From: Stenotrophomonas rhizophila
Lineage (GTDB): Bacteria; Pseudomonadota; Gammaproteobacteria; Xanthomonadales; Xanthomonadaceae
Length of the DNA stretch: 64,000 nt
Direction: 5' to 3'
Assembly (NCBI RefSeq): GCF_003751305.1
Contig: NZ_RJKV01000001.1
Location: 1,097,586-1,161,585, forward strand
Positions 39,005 to 47,092 of this stretch are shown in pieces. The notes under the pieces are model-generated. The model was not told the DNA's origin. It worked only from the letters and a program-made list of their open reading frames with translations, and ran no database searches. The position numbers and the translations under genes were made by a program. How positions within the stretch are numbered: the stretch's first letter is position 1; each line of letters begins with the position of its first letter.

Positions 39005-40987
39005 TCAGTAGTTGAGTGCGAAGTCGGCCAGGCCCATCAGGACCAGGGCGTAAGCGAGCACGCAGGCGGCGATCAGCAGCAGCACCGCCCATACGCGCGC
39101 CAACCAGCCGCGCCCGGCGCGGAAGGTCTGCACCAGATTCCAGGCCGTCGCGCCGATGCCGCCGACGATGGCGATCACCGAGCCGATGCCCAACCCGATC
39201 ACCGCCGGATCCAGACGATCGTCGAGGCGGGCGAAATCCGCCGACGCCCAGGCCATCACGGCGATGGCCACGGCCGGCACCAGCAGCATGAACCAGCAGG
39301 CGGCGCGGCTCAGGCGATAGGCCAGCAGGGTGCTGCGCGGCCAGCCGAGCACACGGCCATGACGACGCCGCGCGAACGCCGCGATCGGCCAGGCCAGTGC
39401 GGACAGCGCCAGCACGGTCACGGCAGCTGTCAGCAACGGCTTGAGCCACAGCGCCGAGCGGTAGCCTTCCGCGGCCAGGAACACGTTGAACGGGGAGGAC
39501 GAATCCACTGCGAAGCCGACCGGCTTGCCGTCCTTGAGGATGGCGGCCAGGCGCAGCTCGCTGTTGCTCGCCTGCCACAGCCACGGTCCAATCGGCTTGA
39601 AGGTGGTCGGCTGCCCGTTGGGCTGCTTCAGGCGCGGCAGACGCAGGCTGCCATCGTCGAGGGCTTCCAGGCGCGTCTGGGTGAGGATGCCGGTGCGGCC
39701 GATGCCGGTTTCGGCACGGCGCGAATCGAGATAGCTCGGCGCGGCCAGCAGGCGTGCCTGCTGCTTGGCCAGTGCGCCGTCGGCAGCCACGGCCGGGGCC
39801 GGAGCGGCGGCCGGGAAATAGCGATCGGCGAAGTTCTCCAGCAGCTCACGCCGGATCGGGCCGGTGATCCCATTGGCGCCGGCGCTGTTGAGCGAGACGA
39901 ACAGGCCGACATCGTGGTCGCGGAACAGGAACAGCTGCGAGTGGAAGGAGTACGTGTCACCGGCGTGGGACACCACGCGCTGGCCGTTGACGTCGATCTC
40001 ATAGAACCCGAGCGCCATGGTGTTGAGCGGCGGCGCGAAGCGCGTCTGCGGCGTCAGCATGAGCTGGCTGGTCGCCGCCTTCAGGATGGCCGTGTCATGA
40101 CCGCCCGCCGCGCTCAGGTGCGCGATCATGAAGCGCGCCATGTCGCTGCCGGTGGCCGACAGCGCACCCGCCGGGGCGGACGGGGTGACTTCGAACGCAC
40201 GCGGCTTGCCCGAGCCCAGTGCATAGCCCTGGGTGACCAGGGCACGCAACGCCGGCGGCAGCGGCTGGCGGAAGCTGGCGTGCTGCATCTGCAGCGGCAC
40301 GAAGATGTGCTGCTCGACATACTCGGCGAAGGGCTGGCCCGACACGCGCTCGACGATGTAGCCGGCCAGGCTGGTGCCGTAGTTCGAATACGCCGGCACG
40401 GTGCCCGGCGGGAAGATCTGCGCCGGCACGCGGCGCTTGAGGTACGGCCCCAGTGCAATGCCACCGGCTTCGGCAACCGCCTCGCTGGTCCACATGTACT
40501 TGATGTTGGCCTCGAAGCCACCGGTATGCGTCATCAGCTGGCGCAGCGTGATCGGCAGGCCGCGTTCGGGCACCTTGAAATCCAGGTACTGGTTGATGTC
40601 CGCGTCCAGATCCAGCTTGCCCGCTTCCACCAGCTGCATCACCGCGGTCCAGGTCATCAGCTTGGAAACCGAGGCCATCCGGAACAGGGTGCGGTCCGGG
40701 TCCACCGGCGTCTGCTTGGCCACATCGGAGACGCCGTAGCCGCGACGGACCAGGATCTGGCCGTCCTTGACCACGGTGACCACCGCACCGGCGATATCGC
40801 CACGTGCGATCGCATACGGCATGAAGCCATCCAGCCAGGTGGTCGCATCGTCGGCGGTCAGCCGGGCAGCGGAATCGGCCTGCGGTACCGGCGCGGCCGG
40901 GGGAGAGGGCGGCGGCTGCTGGGCATCCGCCTGGACGGTCAACAACAGCCCACAACACAACGCGACAAAGCCTGACAACGCACGCAT
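39005..40987 (-). CDS. SxxK serine hydrolase with membrane tail, copy 2; first gene of the operon
   Basis: The product has 660 residues: signal peptide (ends near QADAQ), Pro-rich spacer, hydrolase domain with S106-V-S-K109, Y200-S-N202 and an HAGD third motif, then a C-terminal segment with about five membrane helices. Layout and motifs parallel the 668-residue neighbour (shared LFR-x-x-S-x-SKL, YSNYxT and IVERVSGQ), so the two arose by duplication. It is 33 bases ahead of the epimerase gene. Transcription starts from the CCTGATCAGAG promoter region around 41057-41095. Confidence 0.88.
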   Translation of the reverse strand: MRALSGFVALCCGLLLTVQADAQQPPPSPPAAPVPQADSAARLTADDATTWLDGFMPYAIARGDIAGAVVTVVKDGQILVRRGYGVSDVAKQTPVDPDRTLFRMASVSKLMTWTAVMQLVEAGKLDLDADINQYLDFKVPERGLPITLRQLMTHTGGFEANIKYMWTSEAVAEAGGIALGPYLKRRVPAQIFPPGTVPAYSNYGTSLAGYIVERVSGQPFAEYVEQHIFVPLQMQHASFRQPLPPALRALVTQGYALGSGKPRAFEVTPSAPAGALSATGSDMARFMIAHLSAAGGHDTAILKAATSQLMLTPQTRFAPPLNTMALGFYEIDVNGQRVVSHAGDTYSFHSQLFLFRDHDVGLFVSLNSAGANGITGPIRRELLENFADRYFPAAAPAPAVAADGALAKQQARLLAAPSYLDSRRAETGIGRTGILTQTRLEALDDGSLRLPRLKQPNGQPTTFKPIGPWLWQASNSELRLAAILKDGKPVGFAVDSSSPFNVFLAAEGYRSALWLKPLLTAAVTVLALSALAWPIAAFARRRHGRVLGWPRSTLLAYRLSRAACWFMLLVPAVAIAVMAWASADFARLDDRLDPAVIGLGIGSVIAIVGGIGATAWNLVQTFRAGRGWLARVWAVLLLIAACVLAYALVLMGLADFALNY

Positions 40988-41056
40988 GTGACGATCCCCT
41001 TGCGAACTGGAAGACGGGTCACCCGAGGCAATCGCGTCAGATGGCCCAAAACAATC

Positions 41057-41095
41057 TCAATCAGACAACAATATTCCTGATCAGAGAAATGTCAA
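41057..41095 (-). promoter_or_regulatory. Promoter and operators of the hydrolase-epimerase-transporter operon
   Basis: On the minus strand TTGACA (41090-41095) and TATTGT (41068-41073) are 16 bases apart. The spacer contains CCTGATCAGAG (plus strand 41076-41086); a second site CTCAATCAGA begins at 41057. Operator placement inside the promoter indicates repression. Confidence 0.8.
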
Positions 41096-41230
41096 ATGCG
41101 CGTGATCCTTCCGGGGCCACCGCCTTGTGCGCACATTGGGGGATTGCGGGGCCTACAGGCGGCGTTCCTCCGCCATTGAGAACGTTTTCAGTGCCTGAAA
41201 CAGCGAAATGAGAGACGAACGCGACAAGAA

Positions 41231-41248
41231 ACCATCCTGATCAGGATG
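41231..41248. promoter_or_regulatory. Perfect 18-bp palindromic operator before the XRE-cupin regulator
   Basis: CCATCCTGATCAGGATGG is fully self-complementary and overlaps the expected -35 of a promoter with -10 TAGTAT (41263-41268). It is the most symmetrical copy of the operator found at the three neighbouring promoters and points to autoregulation. Confidence 0.8.
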
Positions 41249-41311
41249 GCATTCATCTCTACGTAGTATCGTATCCACTACTTCACCAGCAATAGCCCAA
41301 AGGTCCTGTCG

Positions 41312-41947
41312 ATGAGCCCCAAAAGCCCGACGCTCGGAACCCTGCTGCGCGGTCTGCGCACGCGCCAGGGTTGGACGCTCAAGGAAATGAGCGAGCACAC
41401 CGAAATCCCCCTGTCCACGCTGTCCAAGATCGAGCACGATCGCTTGACCTTGACCTACGACAAGCTCCAGCACCTGGCGCAGCGCTTGAACCTGCGCATG
41501 TCCGAGCTGTTTTCCGAGCCGGACAGCGACAGCGCGCCCAAGCCGGTCACCGCCCGGCGCAGCCTCGGCTCGCTGGACAAGGCGCTGCGGGTCCAGACTG
41601 ACAACTACGACTACTACTATCTGTGCACCGAATTGCGGCGCAAGCGGATGATTCCGATCCTGACCAAGGTGCGCGCCAAGACCACCGCCGAATTCGGTGA
41701 ACTGGTCCGTCACCCGGGCGAGGAATACGTGCACGTGCTGGAAGGCCGCATCCAGGTCCACACCGAGTTCTACGATCCGGTGGTGCTGGAGACCGGGCAG
41801 GGCATCTATATCGACAGCCAGATGGGCCATGGCTACATCGTCGACACCGGCTGCGAGGAAGCGGTGCTGCTGGCCGTGTGCGCGAGTGCGGACGAGGACC
41901 TGATGGAGTCGTTGATCACCCTGCATGAGCACGAGGGGAGTGTCTGA
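41312..41947 (+). CDS. XRE-cupin transcriptional regulator of the peptide regulon
   Basis: The product has 211 residues. An N-terminal XRE helix-turn-helix (LGTLLRGLRTRQGWTLKEMS, then IPLSTLSKIE) is joined to a C-terminal cupin sensor domain (~130-205; HPGEEYVHVLEGRIQV, GQGIYID, GHGYIVDTG). Regulators of this build often control amino-acid or amine catabolism and bind a small ligand in the cupin barrel. It is divergent from the hydrolase operon and has a palindrome in its own promoter, so it probably represses itself and the regulon until a peptide or amino acid binds. Confidence 0.92.
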   Translation: MSPKSPTLGTLLRGLRTRQGWTLKEMSEHTEIPLSTLSKIEHDRLTLTYDKLQHLAQRLNLRMSELFSEPDSDSAPKPVTARRSLGSLDKALRVQTDNYDYYYLCTELRRKRMIPILTKVRAKTTAEFGELVRHPGEEYVHVLEGRIQVHTEFYDPVVLETGQGIYIDSQMGHGYIVDTGCEEAVLLAVCASADEDLMESLITLHEHEGSV

Positions 41948-41950
41948 CAC

Positions 41951-44900
41951 TCACCACGTCGCCTCCAACCTGCGGAACGGCTTCTTGAGCAGCACACCGC
42001 GTGCGTCGTAGTCACTCACGCTGCGCCCATCCACCGTGACGGCGGTCGGGCGCGTGCGGCTTGGCCACCACACGCGTACCGCAGTGTCCTTGCGCAGCCC
42101 CTTGCCCAGCGTGACCTGCAGCGTGCCATCGCGCTGCATCGCCTGCATCGCCAGGGTGCCGTAGGCGGTCGGCAGCCGATCCACCGCCAACCCGTCGCCG
42201 GCCACCCATGACGGTGGGGCACCCGGCAGCAGCGACAGCGCGTCATCGTCTTCGCGCATCAGCATTCCGAACAGCGTGCGCCCGTACTCCGCACCGATCC
42301 AGGTATGCGGCATGTCGCCGAGATAGCGAGGGAAGCGCAAGCGCGAATGCACGACCTCGGCCAGCACCTGCCACTCCAGCGGGCGGCGGTCATGCAGCAG
42401 TCCCTGCAGCAGTTCATCGGCCGCCTCGGGCTGGTCCAGATGCACGTAGCTCAGCACATTGCGGATTTCGTACGGCGTATAGGCGTACAGGGCGTCCGGC
42501 GCGTTGCGCTTGCGGACATCGTCCAGATAGCGGGCGAACGTGGTGCGCAGTGCCTCGGCCGGCAGCACATCCTGTGCGCCGGTCGGGTCGAGCGCGATCG
42601 AAACACCGGTCGGGTCGCCATCGCCAAGGTCGGCCGAAGAGGGAATGAAGTCGATGCCCTTCCACGCCATCGTGGCGCGGATCGAGGCAGCCAGCGCATC
42701 GTGCAGGGCGGTGTACTGTCCGCGCGCCCATGCAGCGGTTTCGTGATCGCCCAGTGACTCGGCCAACCATGCACCGTCATGCCAGCCCTTCAGGCCCCAG
42801 TAGTCGTCCCAGTAGCTGTGCGTGGGCGAGGGATAGCCTTCATGGCTGATCGACGGTGCCAGGATGCCGGCGAAGCGCTCGGGGGCGGGCTGGGTGGCCA
42901 TGTAGCCGGGCACCAGCGTGCGCTCGCGCAGTTCCTGCAGGAAGCGCATCGCCGCCTTCACCTTGGGCAGATACGCGCGCACCGACTCGGGCCCGCCATC
43001 CAGCCGCGCGACGTCGGCGACCAGACTGATGTACTGGCCTTGGCTGTCGTATTCGATATCCGAGCCGAAGCCGGTGTTGACGCTGCCGTCGTCGTTGAGG
43101 ATCGGCGAGACCAGGCCGTTGGCGTGCACGCCGTGCTCGCTGTACCAGGCCAGGTAGTCGCGCGCGACCTTGGATTCGCCCATGCGCAGCAGCACCGCCG
43201 AGGTAGCCATGCCGTCGCGGATGAAGGAGCGGTTGTAGTTGCGCGGGCCGGGCTGCATCGCAGGGCCGGTCTGGTTGATCAGCATGTAGGCGGCCTGCGC
43301 GCGCAGCATGTCCACGAGGGACGGATCGGACAGACGCAGCCCGACCTGGCCCAGGCGTGCCTGCCAATCGTCCGATGCACGTTTGGCCAGGGCGTCGTAG
43401 GCCGCATCGGCTGCACGGGGTGTGCCGGACAGATCCAGCGCGGGCGCATCCGGCAGGGAGCCGTCTTTGGCTGTTGCCGCGGTGCCGAGCGGGAAGGCGA
43501 CCACCACCGAGCAGCTGGCACCGGGTGCGAGCTGCACGCGGTAGGCCAGCGCCGCCGAAGCCAGGCCGTCACCATCGCTTGCCTGTGTGGCGGCGGGCAA
43601 GGTGCCGCTGGCGATCGCCGCGGTGATCTCGCTGCTGCCGTCCGGGCCGAACGGTGCTGCACCGGCAGCATCCACTGGCGTCAGCGACTGCAGCAGGGCG
43701 CGACCATTGATGCGTACGCGTTGACCCTCGATGGCGACCTCGCGGATCGGTGACAGGCCACCGTTCTGCCACGGCGGATTCATCTGCATCGGCCGCACCG
43801 CCAGGGTCAAGGTGCCGTCGACGGGCGCGCTCCCGGTGTTGCGCAGGCGGTGACGCACGAAGGTCACCGGCTGACCACCGAGCTCGACGGCGAACGCTTC
43901 GCTCTGCAGTTCAAGCCCGGGTTGTGGCGACCACGTCGCCGAGGGCATCGGCTTCCAGCCGTCGCGCAGTGCGTGCTGCACCGTCTGGTCGGCGGCGCCT
44001 GCGGCAACACCGTTGGCAGTGCGCCAGATCGGCTGCACCAGCGGCGCGCCCTTGAAGGCCTCGAGGTTGCCGTACTCGTCGAAGATCGATTTCTGCCGGC
44101 CAGCGTGGATGCCGACCGCAGTCCAGTAGGTCTGCTGCAGGTGCAGCGAGGCCGGGAACAACGCGCGCTGCGCGCCACTGGCGGTGATCTGATAGCGCTT
44201 CATCGGCGTCATCACGGCCTTTGGCCCCAGCAGGCGCAGGCGGTCGACCTGCGGTGCATCTCCCTCCACCGTCAGCCGCAGCGCCGTGGCGGTCACGGCC
44301 GCAGTGCCGGCCAGCCAACTCTGCTGGCGTGCACCGGCCTGCGGATCGCGCGCAAGCTCCATCCAATGGCCCTGCGCATCGCGCGCCTGCAGCCGTGCAG
44401 CGCCATGCGCGCCTGTCCAGTCTACGGCCAGCCCGGTGGTGGCGACCGCGCGTGGCAGCGTGATCTCAAGCATGTGCGTACCGTCCTTGCCACGCGGAAT
44501 CGTGACCGCGCTGCCGCCTTGCCACAGCGCCGCCGCGTGGGCTGCATCCACACCGGCTACGCGCGCACTGGTGGTGCTGTCCAATGGCTCCAGTTCGAAG
44601 ATCGACACGCCCCAGTCCGACGTGCGCTCCGGGCTGGCCAGGCGAAGGTAGCGGGCGTTGCGCGGCGCAAAGAACAGCGTCTCGATACCGCCGAGCGAAT
44701 CGCGCATGGTGTAGGCCGGCTGCCATTGCTGCCCGTCCAGCGAGGTCTGCAGGGTGTAGCCCTCGGGATTGGAGACATCCCAGGTGATCTGCGCGCCGCT
44801 GAGCGTGCTCGGCTTGCCCAGGTCCACCTGGAACCAGTGGCCGGGGCTGAAGGCTCCGCCGGTGACCGTCTTCGGGTCGCCGTCGATCAGGTGGCTGACC

Positions 44901-45070
44901 GCCATCGCCGGGACCTGCTGCGAGGAGCTGCTGGCCTGCCATTGGTTGCGCGGCGGCAGGGTCTGGGCAGCCGCGGACAGGCCCAGCGCGAGGGTGGTGA
45001 CAAGCAGGGTGGCGGCCAGGACGCGGCGGGGCCGGTGCACAACAGTCGAACGGTCAGCATGCAGCCCCAT
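41951..45070 (-). CDS. Secreted discoidin-domain alpha/alpha-barrel glycoside hydrolase
   Basis: The product has 1039 residues: N-terminal export signal (VLAATLLVTTLALGLSAAAQ), an F5/8-type C (discoidin) carbohydrate-binding domain (~30-150; DPKTVTGGAFSPGHWFQVDLG), beta-rich middle, and a C-terminal helical domain with YNRSFIRDGMATSAVLLRMG, typical of (alpha/alpha)6 glycosidases. The exact GH family is not clear to me. ATG at 45070 was chosen because AGGAG lies seven bases upstream; a longer frame to 45118 exists. A LacI-type operator stands 61 bases upstream. It ends four bases from the XRE-cupin stop (convergent). Confidence 0.85.
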   Translation of the reverse strand: MGLHADRSTVVHRPRRVLAATLLVTTLALGLSAAAQTLPPRNQWQASSSSQQVPAMAVSHLIDGDPKTVTGGAFSPGHWFQVDLGKPSTLSGAQITWDVSNPEGYTLQTSLDGQQWQPAYTMRDSLGGIETLFFAPRNARYLRLASPERTSDWGVSIFELEPLDSTTSARVAGVDAAHAAALWQGGSAVTIPRGKDGTHMLEITLPRAVATTGLAVDWTGAHGAARLQARDAQGHWMELARDPQAGARQQSWLAGTAAVTATALRLTVEGDAPQVDRLRLLGPKAVMTPMKRYQITASGAQRALFPASLHLQQTYWTAVGIHAGRQKSIFDEYGNLEAFKGAPLVQPIWRTANGVAAGAADQTVQHALRDGWKPMPSATWSPQPGLELQSEAFAVELGGQPVTFVRHRLRNTGSAPVDGTLTLAVRPMQMNPPWQNGGLSPIREVAIEGQRVRINGRALLQSLTPVDAAGAAPFGPDGSSEITAAIASGTLPAATQASDGDGLASAALAYRVQLAPGASCSVVVAFPLGTAATAKDGSLPDAPALDLSGTPRAADAAYDALAKRASDDWQARLGQVGLRLSDPSLVDMLRAQAAYMLINQTGPAMQPGPRNYNRSFIRDGMATSAVLLRMGESKVARDYLAWYSEHGVHANGLVSPILNDDGSVNTGFGSDIEYDSQGQYISLVADVARLDGGPESVRAYLPKVKAAMRFLQELRERTLVPGYMATQPAPERFAGILAPSISHEGYPSPTHSYWDDYWGLKGWHDGAWLAESLGDHETAAWARGQYTALHDALAASIRATMAWKGIDFIPSSADLGDGDPTGVSIALDPTGAQDVLPAEALRTTFARYLDDVRKRNAPDALYAYTPYEIRNVLSYVHLDQPEAADELLQGLLHDRRPLEWQVLAEVVHSRLRFPRYLGDMPHTWIGAEYGRTLFGMLMREDDDALSLLPGAPPSWVAGDGLAVDRLPTAYGTLAMQAMQRDGTLQVTLGKGLRKDTAVRVWWPSRTRPTAVTVDGRSVSDYDARGVLLKKPFRRLEATW

Positions 45071-45130
45071 CAACGTGCTCCTGATCTGGAACCACCCCGA
45101 CATCGGGATGGAGCCCACGCTAGCAGGGGC

Positions 45131-45144
45131 TGTAATCGTTTACA
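45131..45144. promoter_or_regulatory. Candidate LacI-family operator before the glycosidase gene
   Basis: TGTAATCGTTTACA, near-palindromic around a central CG like LacI/GalR and xanthomonad sugar-uptake operators (TGTAAACGTTTACA). No LacI gene is in the window, so the regulator would act in trans. Confidence 0.6.
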
Positions 45145-45205
45145 TGACGCGTCGCAATATCAAGCGCACCCTCAGGTGGCCGCGTTGGCCATCTAAATGC
45201 GCAGC

Positions 45206-46513
45206 TCAGCGAATGTCCGTGCGCAGGCTGCCGCGGATCTGGTCGCGCCATACCTCGGCGACGCCGGCCTGATCGGCAAACTGCGGCCAGCGCTGCACGC
45301 TTTGCCGGACCTGCTCAATGATGTCGCGGGCGCGGCGGGCATTGATCGAGGCCGTCGCAGCACAGGCGGCCAGGTCGGCCAAATCGAACCCCTCGCGTTT
45401 TCCGTTGATCGACATCTGGTGCCGGGCCGTCCAGTCGCCGTCCGGGTTGTACGCCCAGGTGATGTCGAACGCAGGCGACAGCGACCACTGACCCTGCCGA
45501 TCCATCAGGTAGGCGATGTTCTTGACGTGGTCGTCCTGGTTGCGTGCGATCACGTTGAACACCATCCGCCGGAACTGTTCCTCCAGCTGCGCCATGGGCA
45601 GGCGCAACTGGCGCATGACCAGGAGGGCCTGCTCGTAGGAGTAGGCCGTAGGATCATTGAAGTCGACGTGGGCCATCGCCGCCAACGATTGCATATGCCG
45701 CTTGCCCCCTGCATCGGTGCGGTCGAAGCGTTGGGTCATGAAGTGGCGGCGGCCGCCTTCCTCGAGCAGCCGGCACTCGCTGATCTGGATGCCCGCATCA
45801 CGCGCCATCAGCGCGTACGCGTACTCGACCACGCCGTAGCCCTTGGGGTCAGCCAGTTCCTTGTCGCGGTTGTTCTGGACGCCATCGAACTTGAGCAGCC
45901 AGTAGCTGAAGTCTGGCGCTGCCGCGGCCTGGCCCGATCGGACCTCGCCGGTGCCCTCGTTCCAGGCGATCACGGCTTTGGCCCGTGCGCCACCGGCCGA
46001 GGTACCCACGCGCAGAATGTCGCGCAGCGCATCGGCGCGTTCTTCATCGCCGAATGAGGCACGCAGGTTGTCGCGGTTGCTCAGGACCTCCGTGGCCAGC
46101 GCGACCAGGGTATCGATCTGAATTTTGTGTGCCGTGCGGACGCGCGGACCATGCACAGGCGAGAACTCCAGCGCGCCCATGCCGCGTGTGCCGGTGTAGC
46201 AGAGCCGCTCCACCGCATTGAAGCTGTCCGGCGTGCGGCCCTGGGTGGCCAGCCACGCGTTGATCAGGGTATTGCCGTACTTGTCCGGCAGGGCGTCGGC
46301 GAGCAGGCCGGGCAGGCCATGGAAGCTTGCCGGGTTGAGGGAGGGGAAGCTGTAGATCCGATCCGCCGCGAGCGGCAGGGTCAGCGGCGCGACCTCGATG
46401 CTGGACCGTGCGAAGGCCGGGTCGTAGGCAAATTGTGCGATCCGCTCGCCGTCGGCCAGCGTCACCGCACCTATCCGGCTGCCCCACAGGCGCACTTCGG
46501 CCGTCGTGCTCAT
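45206..46513 (-). CDS. HipA-family serine/threonine kinase toxin
   Basis: The product has 435 residues, close to E. coli HipA (440). Seen are the N-terminal HipA domain (IEVAPLTLPLAAD, FHGLPGLLADALPDKYGN), a P-loop-like GTSAGGARAK (170-179), the catalytic motif NQDDHVKN (325-332) and the metal Asp in LSPAFDITW (D350). HipA phosphorylates tRNA synthetase GltX or other targets and causes growth arrest; the partner XRE protein neutralises it. The start overlaps the antitoxin stop (ATGA). The kinase motifs look intact; the target is unknown. Confidence 0.92.
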   Translation of the reverse strand: MSTTAEVRLWGSRIGAVTLADGERIAQFAYDPAFARSSIEVAPLTLPLAADRIYSFPSLNPASFHGLPGLLADALPDKYGNTLINAWLATQGRTPDSFNAVERLCYTGTRGMGALEFSPVHGPRVRTAHKIQIDTLVALATEVLSNRDNLRASFGDEERADALRDILRVGTSAGGARAKAVIAWNEGTGEVRSGQAAAAPDFSYWLLKFDGVQNNRDKELADPKGYGVVEYAYALMARDAGIQISECRLLEEGGRRHFMTQRFDRTDAGGKRHMQSLAAMAHVDFNDPTAYSYEQALLVMRQLRLPMAQLEEQFRRMVFNVIARNQDDHVKNIAYLMDRQGQWSLSPAFDITWAYNPDGDWTARHQMSINGKREGFDLADLAACAATASINARRARDIIEQVRQSVQRWPQFADQAGVAEVWRDQIRGSLRTDIR

Positions 46514-46860
46514 TGCTCATCGCCCCAGGTCCAGGGCTTGGCCGGTGCGGGCTCTGCCACCCCCGGTCGCGCGCGCTGGCGCGGGTGGCCGCGGCGCTCC
46601 AGCAGATCGATCGGATTGGGGCCGTCGCTGGGCAGCATCACGTCCAGCGCATCCAGCCTGCCGAGGGCGCGCAGGCAACGGATCAGATTCGCCAGCTGGG
46701 CGGGTGTGCCGTCTTCCAGCCGCTGCACGGTGCGCTTGGAGACGCCCGCAGCTTCGGCCAGCTGCTCCTGAGTCATGCCCTGTGAAAGCCGCACGCGGGC
46801 GAGACGTTGCCCCAGCTCAGCCAGGACAGCATCGTCCGTCATCAGATGTGTGATCGTCAT
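46510..46860 (-). CDS. HipB-like XRE antitoxin
   Basis: The product has 116 residues. The HTH (LSQGMTQEQLAEAAGVSKRTVQRLE) occupies ~27-52, followed by a short helical part and a Pro/Arg-rich C-terminal tail (~85-116) that may reach the toxin. ATG has AGGAGGG seven bases upstream. It probably binds the three 24-bp operators upstream and represses its own operon together with HipA. Confidence 0.9.
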   Translation of the reverse strand: MTITHLMTDDAVLAELGQRLARVRLSQGMTQEQLAEAAGVSKRTVQRLEDGTPAQLANLIRCLRALGRLDALDVMLPSDGPNPIDLLERRGHPRQRARPGVAEPAPAKPWTWGDEQ

Positions 46861-46899
46861 AAGGTGACCCTCCTGACGCCTTGTATCGCATTATTGCCA

Positions 46900-46923
46900 T
46901 AAAGCGTCAAGTTTGGCGGTTTA
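46900..46923. promoter_or_regulatory. HipB operator 1
   Basis: TAAAGCGTCA-N4-TGGCGGTTTA, overlapping the likely -35 (minus strand TTGACG) of the antitoxin promoter. Same 10-4-10 build as operators 2 and 3; an extra half-site TGACGCCTT lies at 46874. Confidence 0.75.
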
Positions 46924-46945
46924 CGACATTTATGTTGTATTTTAT

Positions 46946-46969
46946 TAAAGCGCCACATATGGCGCTTTA
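46946..46969. promoter_or_regulatory. HipB operator 2
   Basis: TAAAGCGCCA-N4-TGGCGCTTTA, with perfectly complementary 10-base arms. Its centre is 46 bases from operator 1. Confidence 0.8.
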
Positions 46970-46985
46970 TATCGATTTATAGGAG

Positions 46986-47009
46986 TAAAGTGCCAAAAAT
47001 GACGCTTAA
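46986..47009. promoter_or_regulatory. HipB operator 3
   Basis: TAAAGTGCCA-N4-TGACGCTTAA, centre 40 bases from operator 2 and 84 bases before ugd, so HipB could also touch ugd transcription. Confidence 0.75.
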
Positions 47010-47092
47010 TGAAATGCGTTTGTGGCACTAACTCCGCAGCGTTTGCTAACATTCGCCCTTCGACTCTGGACGATGTACGCAGAGGATCCTGA

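Larger units (their letters stand above)
40988..41311. other. Regulatory region between hydrolase operon and XRE-cupin gene
   Basis: 324 bases without a gene, AT-rich in the left part. It carries the leftward operon promoter with two operator sites (41057-41095) and the 18-bp palindrome in front of the regulator (41231-41248). No small reading frame looks real. Confidence 0.7.

Noticed and set aside
38363-40975. An 870-residue open frame antisense to the epimerase and serine hydrolase
   Set aside because: Shadow frame; the minus-strand genes have intact catalytic motifs and signal peptides.
45072-45083. CCTGATCTGG upstream of the glycosidase as another XRE-cupin operator
   Set aside because: The second half is degraded, it overlaps the ribosome-binding site and it is not placed in a promoter.
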